A stretch of 64,000 nucleotides of DNA from Ryuthela nishihirai (lineage: Eukaryota; Arthropoda; Arachnida; Araneae; Heptathelidae): the NCBI GenBank assembly GCA_038380435.1, contig JAWZYU010000025.1, positions 47,438,691 through 47,502,690 of the forward strand, given 5' to 3'. Both the position numbers and the translations under genes were made by a program. Shown one piece after another: positions 56,784 through 64,000 of this stretch (within the stretch, counting starts at the first letter, position 1; each line of letters starts with the position of its first letter). The notes beneath the pieces are model-generated. The model saw nothing but the letters and a program-made list of their open reading frames with translations. It ran no database searches and was not told the DNA's origin.

Positions 56784-59700
56784 GCCTGTAAATGGTAGCT
56801 AGGCGTAAACTGGAAGGAGAGCTGTGTACCAATCCCTAGTGATGATGCACAGAACCGGCCAGGTCTAGCACCTAATGTCCGACCCCGCCTTCTCGTGGTG
56901 CAGGCCGTTAGTACCTTTCAAAAGAGATACTCTCTTTTGGAAGGGAACGGAAGGGGAGGGCTGCCAGTTCAGTATGGCCCGCTGATCTGGTCATCTACGG
57001 CCACTTTTTTCTTTTTTTTTCAACCCTGCTGAGGAGTGGTCAACTTCACAGGGTCCTGGTGCTGACCATTTATACCTACTAGACTGGACTTGTTTATGGA
57101 TTTGAGCTTGATTATGGATCCTGGACTTGCTGCACTGGTGGGCCTCTGTTGAGGGAGAGTCTGCCGCTGTGTTTTCTGTTTGCTTCTGGGTTGCCAGCTC
57201 TAAGTGAACAGAGGCATGGGATACCTTATATCAGCTGGTGGATAATCCTAATCAGAGGCCATCGCAGGTACCTGAACCTTACTTTGCTAGTTGGGCATCG
57301 TCAAGCCTAAACTGGAGTAATGCGTCTCAGGCAGGCCATGTGGCTCTTGAAAAAGTCCACTTGAAAAGGTGGTGCCTGAAGTTCCTACCAGCATCGGTGA
57401 CTTCAGCCTTTAGCGGAGGAGGAACGGGTCTTTGCCCCATGCCTGCGATCAGGGGGCTGTTTGATATTGTTGGCCCTACCAATCTCAATAAACCTAATTT
57501 CTTTCAAAATCCTACTAATCATTTTCTTTCTGCAGGAACGTGGAACGTGAGGACATTACATAGAGATTATTCTCTTGATGTCCTCATGCAGGAATTCCAG
57601 TGCTATAACCTAGATATTCTTGGCTTGCAAGAGACCAGATGGACAGGTAAAGGTGAGATACTTAAAAATAACTTTAAATTTCTCTTTACAGGAAGGGAGG
57701 ATGGAAAGCATCACCAAGGCGTGGGTCTGCTGCTCAGCAGACATGCTAGTGATGCTCTTCTAGGATATGAGTGCATTAATGAAAGGTTTCTTACAGCAAA
57801 ATTTCAGACAAGCATTAAAAACTTGAATGTTATCTGCTGTTATGCCCCCACTGAGGATGCTGATGAGGATGAGAAGGATAGGTTTTACGGACAACTTCAG
57901 GACATTTTGAATTCTGTCAAGAAAGGAGATATTACCCTTGTTCTTGGTGACTTCAATGCCAAAGTTGGTACCGACTCTGACCTTTGGGGAGGAGTAATAG
58001 GTCCTTTTGGTATTGGTAGCTGCAATGGCAATGGGCAACGTCTCCTACAGGTAAGTAAACTCAATGGTTTCAGAATAACTAACACATATTACAAACACCG
58101 TGACATACATAAATACACATGGGTTTCACCTGATGGGCTGCATAGGAATATGATTGATTATATATTAATTAACAGCAAATGGGCTAGTTCTGTTAGAAAT
58201 ACCAGGGCATATAGGGGAGCTGAAATTGGATCTGACCATTACCTTGTTAAAAGTGTCTTGCAACTTAAACTTAAAAAGTGTTGTGCTAGGATTAAAAAAT
58301 TTACCTTTAATACTGAAGCTCTGAATGACCCAGTTATAGCTAAAGCTTACCATGATAGGTTACTTAGTCATTATGACGGTCATGGTTTGCTTAATACCGA
58401 AGTTGAGGAAGAATGGGGCCATTTTAAACAGGCTTTTTTGGAAACTAACAGTACTCTTTTAGGAAAAAAGGAGCAGAGGAGGCAGAATTATTTAAGTGAC
58501 AAGGCAATTGAGCTTATTTCAGAAAGAAGGAATTGCAGGAATGTCCTTAATCAGTACCCTACTAGTCCTAATAGAAAAGATTACAGAGAGCTTAATAAAC
58601 GTGTAAAGGATCAGTTAGCTACTGATAAAAATCTTTGGCTTGATAGCTTGGCTGACAAAGCTGAGGAAGCGGTTAGGCAGCACAACAGCAGAGAGCTGTA
58701 CCAGATAGTTAATGTTTTATGTGGTAGAAAACGGACAGGCATACAGGGATTGAAGGATAAACAAGGTAAGGTTATAGAAGGTGAGGATTCTCTCATGGCT
58801 AGGTGGGCTGAGCATTTCAGTGATGTTCTAAACAATGTGGTTAGTTCTACTCCCATTGTTTGTAATGATGATAGATGCATTGGCAGCTTTAATGTTGGCC
58901 CTATAACACAATCTGAAGTTAGTTTGGCTATCTCTAAACTGAAACTTCATAAATCCCCAGGGGTAGATGAAATTAGTACAGAAATGCTCAGAGCTGGGAA
59001 TGTTTTGGTTATCACTTGGATGACTGAAATTTTGAATAACTTTTATGATAAAGGCATGGTTCCTAAAGATTTTACTAGAGCTATTATTATCCCTATTTTC
59101 AAAAAAGGTGATCGCAGTTCTTGTGATAACTATAGGGGTATCAGCCTACTCTCTGTTCCAGGTAAAGTTCTTTCCATGATTGTGCTTAATAGAATTAAGA
59201 ATCTGGTTGACAGGCAATTGCGTGATGAGCAATGTGGATTCAGAAGTGGTAGGGGATGTGTAGATCAGATATTTTCACTCAGGCAGATTCTTGAGAAATG
59301 TTTAGAGTTTCAGAAACCTTTGGTTGCTAGCTTTGTTGATTTCAAAAAGGCTTTCGACTCTGTTGATCGTCATAATTTGTGGTTGATTGTGAGATCATAT
59401 GGTATACCAGACAAGTTAGTTAACATAATGAAAGCTCTCTATAATAACACTGAGTCATGTGTGAGAGTTGGTAAGTCTTGTAGCAATTGGTTTAGCATTA
59501 CTTCTGGTGTTCGACAAGGGTGCATTTTGTCTCCTTTTCTCTTTAGTTTGGTTGTTGATTATGTTATGCGAAATTCACTTCAAGGGAAAGCTTTTGGCCT
59601 TAAATGGGCTGGAGATACGAAAATTTCTGATTTAGATTATGCTGATGATTTAGCCCTTTTGGCAAATGATGTTGATGAGATGAACTCTTTCATTCGAACT

Positions 59701-60441
59701 GTTGATGAGACTGGGAGTACAGTAGGTTTGGTTATAAACAGAGAGAAAACTAAAGTGATGAAAATTGGTCAGGCAGGTTGTGATTCAGTTAATCTGAATG
59801 GTTGCAGTCTTGAGCAGGTGTCACAGTTTAATTATCTTGGGAGCTATGTAACTGATACTGGTGATGTGCGGCATGAGATTAACAGACGAATAGGTATTGC
59901 TGCCGGGACTTTTAAGAATCTATGGAGATTGTGGAGAAATAGGCGTATACACCTAAAGACTAAAATTAGACTGTATAATAGTTTGGTTCTTTCTAGGGTT
60001 AGTTATGGTAGTGAAACTTGGACGCTGTGTAAACAAGATAACAGGAAACTAGATGCTTTTGATTCTAGATGCTTACGCAGTATCTTGGGTATTAGGTGGT
60101 TTAACTTTGTAACTAATGATGAGGTTAGGCAAAGGAGTCTGCAACCTCCTTTAAGCAGCATATTGTGCAGAGAGAGACTCCGCTGGTTTGGCCATGTTGC
60201 CCGTATGGATAATTATAGATTGGCGAATAGGGTTATGAACAGTGTGCCTAGAGGCTTCAGAAGGAGGGGGAGACCTAGGATGCGGTGGGCAGACAATGTC
60301 AAACAGGACCTTGTTAGAATTGGTGTGCAGTGGCCGGATGCAGCAGATGTAGCTCAGGACAGATATGCTTGGAGAAGTAAACTGCGTGGTCTGGTTGGAC
60401 CTCCGTAGCCCATGGCTGCTTGAGGATGATGATGATGATGA
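56784..60441 (+). mobile_element. Full-length RTE-like LINE with 11-bp target duplication
   Basis: TACCTCTTCCA at 56773-56783 and 60442-60452 brackets a leader of about 450 bp, one long coding frame, a very short 3' region and a (GAT)n tail. The intact frame, perfect duplication and near identity to the copy at 6184 indicate a recent, possibly competent element. Assignment to the RTE group rests on the endonuclease/reverse transcriptase order, the C-terminal WFGHVARM block and the microsatellite tail; a tree would be needed to exclude a neighbouring clade. Confidence 0.93.
57238..60408 (+). CDS. LINE endonuclease / reverse transcriptase polyprotein
   Basis: A 1056-codon frame for target-primed reverse transcription. 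The endonuclease nicks target DNA and the reverse transcriptase copies the element RNA onto it. Residues 1-98 are not recognised. The APE-type endonuclease spans about 99-340: GTWNVRTL with N103, QETRWTG with E132, YAPT near 202, LGDFNAK with D238 and N240, GSDHYLV with D333 and H334. Reverse transcriptase spans about 560-830: IPIFKKGD, NYRGISLL, DFKKAFDSVD with D701, GVRQGCILSPFLF near 757-769, DYADDLALL with the YADD box at 801-804. The C-terminal part has SYGSETW, WFGHVARM (983-990) and RRRGRPRMRW. All key residues are present. The start is unclear: the frame opens after a TGA upstream and has no ATG until codon 68 (57439), which lies before the endonuclease. A ten-codon upstream ATG frame overlaps the region near 57213-57244. 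Confidence 0.93.
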   Translation: MDNPNQRPSQVPEPYFASWASSSLNWSNASQAGHVALEKVHLKRWCLKFLPASVTSAFSGGGTGLCPMPAIRGLFDIVGPTNLNKPNFFQNPTNHFLSAGTWNVRTLHRDYSLDVLMQEFQCYNLDILGLQETRWTGKGEILKNNFKFLFTGREDGKHHQGVGLLLSRHASDALLGYECINERFLTAKFQTSIKNLNVICCYAPTEDADEDEKDRFYGQLQDILNSVKKGDITLVLGDFNAKVGTDSDLWGGVIGPFGIGSCNGNGQRLLQVSKLNGFRITNTYYKHRDIHKYTWVSPDGLHRNMIDYILINSKWASSVRNTRAYRGAEIGSDHYLVKSVLQLKLKKCCARIKKFTFNTEALNDPVIAKAYHDRLLSHYDGHGLLNTEVEEEWGHFKQAFLETNSTLLGKKEQRRQNYLSDKAIELISERRNCRNVLNQYPTSPNRKDYRELNKRVKDQLATDKNLWLDSLADKAEEAVRQHNSRELYQIVNVLCGRKRTGIQGLKDKQGKVIEGEDSLMARWAEHFSDVLNNVVSSTPIVCNDDRCIGSFNVGPITQSEVSLAISKLKLHKSPGVDEISTEMLRAGNVLVITWMTEILNNFYDKGMVPKDFTRAIIIPIFKKGDRSSCDNYRGISLLSVPGKVLSMIVLNRIKNLVDRQLRDEQCGFRSGRGCVDQIFSLRQILEKCLEFQKPLVASFVDFKKAFDSVDRHNLWLIVRSYGIPDKLVNIMKALYNNTESCVRVGKSCSNWFSITSGVRQGCILSPFLFSLVVDYVMRNSLQGKAFGLKWAGDTKISDLDYADDLALLANDVDEMNSFIRTVDETGSTVGLVINREKTKVMKIGQAGCDSVNLNGCSLEQVSQFNYLGSYVTDTGDVRHEINRRIGIAAGTFKNLWRLWRNRRIHLKTKIRLYNSLVLSRVSYGSETWTLCKQDNRKLDAFDSRCLRSILGIRWFNFVTNDEVRQRSLQPPLSSILCRERLRWFGHVARMDNYRLANRVMNSVPRGFRRRGRPRMRWADNVKQDLVRIGVQWPDAADVAQDRYAWRSKLRGLVGPP

Positions 60442-60452
60442 TACCTCTTCCA

Positions 60453-60799
60453 CTAAAAAAGGAATTGAACACCTGTCTTTCCTAAAATGAAGCAGTTTCT
60501 CATCCCTCTGGATGTAAAGGGCAACTTATTATTTCCAAAACAAACCTCATGCTCTTCGCATCGCTTACGTTATTCGTTTAAAACTTTGCAATTTTCAACC
60601 TTTTCGACGATAGAGGGAGCAATTGCAGCATTGGGAGATTCGGAAAGTGAGAATCTCAATATTTCATCAATACCTATCCAACATGAAAAAAAATTTTTGA
60701 TTTACCTCTAAAAACAAAAAAGTTGGATGTCTAAAGACAGACGACAAAAGGGGAAACAATATCCAGTTTGTTTTTAAATTAAAAATGACAATGAACAAA
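60453..60799. other. Unassigned spacer
   Basis: A 74-codon ATG frame (60487-60711) has no motif I recognise and is AT-rich. No gene called. Confidence 0.45.
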
Positions 60800-60807
60800 C
60801 TCTAGAG

Positions 60808-61292
60808 CAGTGTCTTGCAAACTGTGTGCCGCGAGAGATTCCAAGTTGCCGCGAGAGATTTTCAAATTGACACTAGATATTCCAAAGATTTCATTTTGAC
60901 TTGTGTTATCGACGTGCTTTAATATCGACGTGCTTTAATAAAACTCTTTCAGATTTTATCAACTGGGATCTTGTAAGTATTTATCAAGCTTTTTCCAAAT
61001 TTTGGTATTAATGTTTGATTATTTCAAGCCATAGAATGGACAAATATTTAAAGTAAACACCGAGTTATGAATTAAAGAACGAGAGCAAATCTTCAAGTAA
61101 AACCAGGCTGATGACTTCAACAAAGCGCAAATATAATGACGATTATATAGAGTTTGCTTTTATTCTTTTTTAGGTGTGCCGCGGAAAAAAAATTAGATTC
61201 AGTGTGCCGCGGAAAAAAAATTAGATTCAGTGTGCCGCGGAAAAAAAATTAGATTCAGCGTGCCGCAGAGTAAAAAAGTTTGCGAGACACTG
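60808..61292. mobile_element. hAT-like MITE, 485 bp, with perfect 8-bp target duplication
   Basis: Ends CAGTGTCTTGCAAACT and AGTTTGCGAGACACTG form 16-bp inverted repeats with one mismatch. CTCTAGAG flanks on both sides (60800-60807 and 61293-61300), the 8-bp duplication expected of hAT transposition. Inside is a 28-bp repeat (TTAGATTCAGTGTGCCGCGG plus A-run) in about 3.5 copies at 61165-61275. No transposase frame. Confidence 0.9.
61165..61275. repeat. 28-bp tandem repeat inside the hAT MITE
   Basis: GTGTGCCGCGGAAAAAAAAT followed by TAGATTCA occurs three times plus a partial copy. The unit matches the subterminal GTGCCGC motif at the other end of the element. Confidence 0.88.
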
Positions 61293-61300
61293 CTCTAGAG

Positions 61301-61620
61301 AATCACCGCAGAACCAAAAAAATCGAAATGCCATATCTCTCACTCGGTGACGGAAATTCCCTTCTTGAACGTACGGGAAGGAACGGAGAAACCAACGAAG
61401 TGAAAATGTTAAGAGTCTGACTGATTGCTGTTTACAAAGGAGAAAGATGATTTCAAAAAAAAACTTCCGACATCCCCTGCTTTTCTCAGTGATGAGTGCA
61501 ACCTGCCAAATGGAACCAAATCGTCCTCTATGTATGTGCGACGCGAAGAGCCTAAAGGAGCATCAGCAGGAAGACCTCCAGCAGTCTCGCACTCCCAGGA
61601 ATGAAGCTGGCAACCCCCTC
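61301..61620. other. Spacer upstream of a candidate exon
   Basis: A 115-codon frame starts at 61447 and runs through the candidate exon in a different frame. I consider it less likely than the frame described for 61627-61790. Confidence 0.35.
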
Positions 61621-61626
61621 AACAAG

Positions 61627-61790
61627 ATGGCGCTCTCCTTCCCGACGACGCGGAGGAAGTACATAAATATGGCGTGGAAGTTTGGGATGCATATCCAAAT
61701 GAGAAGATGCAGACTGAGCAGTGGGAGACTCTGGAGCAGATGGTCGAACTTCTACAGGATGCGCTTGGGGGAGATGAAGAGCAAGAAATG
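61627..61790 (+). CDS. Candidate host exon (54 codons), unproven
   Basis: Between an AG at 61625-61626 and a strong splice donor (ATG followed by GTAAGT at 61791) one frame is open. It reads an acidic, tryptophan-containing stretch: GALLPDDAEEVHKYGVEVWD, then AYPNEKMQTEQWETLEQMVE, then LLQDALGGDEEQEM. The segment TEQWETLEQMVELLQDAL could be an amphipathic helix. The upstream frame is closed by a TGA at about 61602. No neighbouring exons are visible and I do not recognise the family. Frame, acceptor and coding status are all inference. Confidence 0.3.
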
Positions 61791-61830
61791 GTAAGTCTTG
61801 AGAAAATCTAGACACAACATTCGGAAGAGG

Positions 61831-61920
61831 AGGAGGAGGAGGATCAGGGGTCATAACAGCTGATGTCGGAGGGAGGAGGAGGATCAGGGGTCATAACAGC
61901 TGATGTCGGAGGGAGGAGGA
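61831..61920. repeat. 40-bp tandem duplication
   Basis: GGATCAGGGGTCATAACAGC and the 20 bases after it occur at 61841 and again at 61881, within a GGA-rich tract. Confidence 0.88.
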
Positions 61921-62194
61921 GGGGGATGGATGACGGATCATAGTGAGGGATGTGGACCGTAGAGAGCATCCTCTGGAGATGCAAACCAATGGCCTAATTC
62001 AGATACAGTTTCAGCATCATTGATCCGATGCGGATGTAATTTTCCCCTGATGATGAAGTCAAAAAGGGACCTAATAAATAATATTAGTGCTCCGATTCTG
62101 TTTTTTCCTATCGACTCTTCGCTCTCCAGATGTCTTTTAAGAAGTGATGCTTCTTTTTGTCTTTCAAGGGATGAATTTAGAATGGCTGATACTA

Positions 62195-62775
62195 GCTGGG
62201 TTGTCATCCGTTGTCCTACTACTGAGAAAAACTTTTTTTATTCACAGAACGGGCTAAATCGACTCTTCGAACCAAAAAGGTTCGGACTTTGATAAAGGAA
62301 GAGATCCCACTGGACAGCTGTTAATCTCCCAACAAACTCATCCAGTGTGTTTTTTAACATCCACAGGCTTCCCTACACTCACGAAAATATTGAGCGTGTG
62401 CAGTTACCGTTCACAGCAAACTGGAGCGTGTGCAGTAACTGCACACGCTCCAGTTTGCTGTGAACGGTAACTGGAGCGTGTACAGTTGCTGTACACGCTC
62501 CAGATATTTTTCCTGAATTCTGTAATCACGTGACACGAAGGTTACCAGATCACTAATTTCTAAAAAAATCAATGCCAGATATTTTTTCTGAATTTTGTAA
62601 TCAACCATAGTGTTCGGATACTTTTTTGAGCGACTGTACACTATGGGGAACTGCTCAACGTCTTACCCGACGCACGGCATCTTTAGAGGAGGCAACTCCC
62701 GTCCTTTGAAGCGAACACTTGAACTTGGGAACACCAAATTGCAAGACTGGGGTGCTACTAACTGACCAGTGTCAG
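62195..62775 (-). mobile_element. Old SINE-A interrupted by a TIR/118-bp element
   Basis: Diverged tail and mid-body (AGATCCCACTGGACAGCTGT, TCATCCAGTGTGTTTTTTAA) to about 62377, resuming at 62637 (GCTCAACGTCTTACCCGACG, ACTTGAACTTGGGAAC). Confidence 0.72.
62378..62636. mobile_element. Right half of the TIR/118-bp element
   Basis: Starts within a 118-bp unit (ACTCACGAAAATATTGAGCG), then both hairpin caps and a complete right arm ending GAGCGACTG followed by TA. The left arm is missing, so this probably arose by deletion after insertion. Confidence 0.85.
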
Positions 62776-62879
62776 GCCACAGCTAGGGTCAGTGAAAACT
62801 GGAGAGATTATATGAGACTGCGCAGTTGATGCTTCGGCAATTCTTTTTGAGAACGGGAATACTTACTCTCACTTCTTTT

Positions 62880-63125
62880 CTACATTGGAGTGGGATCTGG
62901 CTCAGTCGACTGAGCCAGATCGCACCCCAAAATGGAAAACTCAATATGGAAAACCAGCCAGGTTCGTAATCTACAGTTCCCAGGTTCGAGTCCCAAATAT
63001 GCCATAGATTTATCTCTGCTGACCGAGGACAGAGTGAGGACTCTGCGCTCGGCGAGAAGGGAAACACCGACGGGATTGGTAAGGCAGCCGTCCGTCGGAT
63101 GGGTCATTAAGCCGCGACCCGTGTG
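62880..63125 (+). mobile_element. Old SINE-A head and body, cut by a TIR element
   Basis: GTTCGTAATCTACAGTTCCC, the B box GGTTCGAGTCCC, and GTCCGTCGGATGGGTCATTA are recognisable. The A-box region is rearranged into a palindrome (CTGGCTCAGTCGACTGAGCC). It ends at GTGTG where the TIR element begins. Confidence 0.75.
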
Positions 63126-64000
63126 CAGTCGCTCAAAAAAGTATCCGAACACCATGGTTGATTACAGACTTCAGAAAAAATATCTGGCATTGATTTTTTT
63201 TAGAAATTAGTGATCTGGCAACCTTTGTGTCATGTGACACGAAGGTTGCCAGATTACTCATTTCTAAAAAAATCAATGCCAGATATTTTTTCTGAATTCT
63301 GTAACCAACCATGGTGTTCGGATACATTTTAATATATATAATCCTTATGAATATATAATTGCAATGAATATGGAGCGTGTGCAGTTACCGTTCACAGCAA
63401 ACTGGAGCGGTAGCGGTTAATGTTCACAGCACATTGGATCGTGTGAGCTCACAAAGACCCAGATCGTGTGGGCTCACTCACGGAAATATTGAGCGTGTGC
63501 AGTTACCGTTCACAGCAAACTGGAGCGGTTGCGGTTAATGTTCACATCACATTGGATCGTGTGAGCTCACAAAGACCTAGATCGTGTGGGCTCACTCACG
63601 GAAATATTGAGCGTGTGCAGTTACCGTTCACAGCAAACTGGAGCGGTTGCGGTTAATGTTCACAGCACATTGGATCGTGTGAGCTCACAAAGACCTAGAT
63701 CGTGTGGGCTCACTCACGGAAATATTGAGCGTGTGCAGTTGCTGTACACGCTCCAGATATATAGGAAATATTGAGCGTTGCTGTGACCGGCAGTTACCGT
63801 TCACAGCAAACTGGAGCGTGTGCAGTAACTGCACACGCTGCAGTTTGCTGTGAACGGTAACTGGAGCGTGTACAGTTGCTGTACACGCTCCAGATATTTT
63901 TCCTGAATATGTAATCACGTGACACGAAGGTTGCCAGATCACTAATTTCTAAAAAAATCCTTGCCAAATATTTTTTCTGAATTATATAATCAACCGTAGT
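63126..64000. mobile_element. TIR element with 118-bp array, runs off the window
   Basis: Left end CAGTCGCTCAAAAAAGTATC (preceded by TG rather than TA), a nearly whole palindromic MITE (63126-63330), AT-rich spacer, about three 118-bp units (63375-63740), caps, and a right arm that is incomplete at the window edge. Confidence 0.85.
63375..63740 (+). repeat. 118-bp tandem array, about 3 units
   Basis: Unit steps at 63468, 63586 and 63704. The last unit is cut by a rearranged cap (TATATAGGAAATATTGAGCG near 63759). Confidence 0.9.

Overview
The window looks like repeat-dense, AT-rich intergenic DNA from a large animal genome, probably an arthropod and possibly an arachnid. That placement is inferred from the transposon types: an RTE-like LINE ending in a (GAT)n tail, tRNA-headed SINEs, Tc1/mariner-type and hAT-type non-autonomous elements. 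No sequence here fixes the species. I find no secure host gene. There is one weak candidate host exon near 61.6 kb. Most open frames lie inside repeats.

Five mobile families explain most of the DNA. (1) SINE-A is about 385 bp with a tRNA-like head carrying A and B boxes and a 3' end of CCCAAC-type repeats. About 30 copies are seen, young ones with 9-14 bp target-site duplications and several nested in older SINE-A copies. (2) SINE-B is about 205 bp, with a different tRNA-like head and an (ATTT)n end. (3) A palindromic Tc1/mariner-type element inserted at TA, with ends CAGTCGCTCAAAAAAGTATC. It is either short (about 215 bp) or enlarged by an internal array of a 118-bp unit. (4) An RTE-like LINE: one full-length copy (56784-60441) with an intact 1056-codon endonuclease/reverse-transcriptase frame and an 11-bp target duplication, one nearly complete but broken copy (6184-9827), and several 3' or 5' fragments. 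(5) hAT-like MITEs, one with a perfect 8-bp duplication.

Layout: 0-6 kb holds SINE-A copies and a TIR/118-bp element. 6-10 kb is the broken LINE. 10-24 kb is SINE-A copies and TIR elements, with the longest 118-bp array at 17.6-19.5 kb. 24.6-25.1 kb is a 70-bp minisatellite. 26-40 kb holds a LINE fragment, more SINEs, a 32-bp degenerate repeat, and 118-bp arrays at 28.2-29.2 and 39.1-40.5 kb. 41-53.4 kb is a 12-kb satellite of about 72 copies of a 169-bp unit, which is the 3' tail of SINE-A. 53.4-56.8 kb holds a Tc1 transposase relic, a SINE-B composite and a two-tail SINE-A. 56.8-60.4 kb is the intact LINE. 60.4-64 kb holds a hAT MITE, the candidate exon and further TIR/118-bp elements.

The most unusual content is two routes from transposon to satellite. 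SINE-A has a 169-bp tail duplicated once at two loci and amplified about 72-fold at a third, all through the same junction, with clear higher-order repeat structure. Separately, a Tc1-type palindromic element carries an expandable 118-bp array as cargo, and a piece of that array has become the linker of a SINE-B dimer found at three loci.
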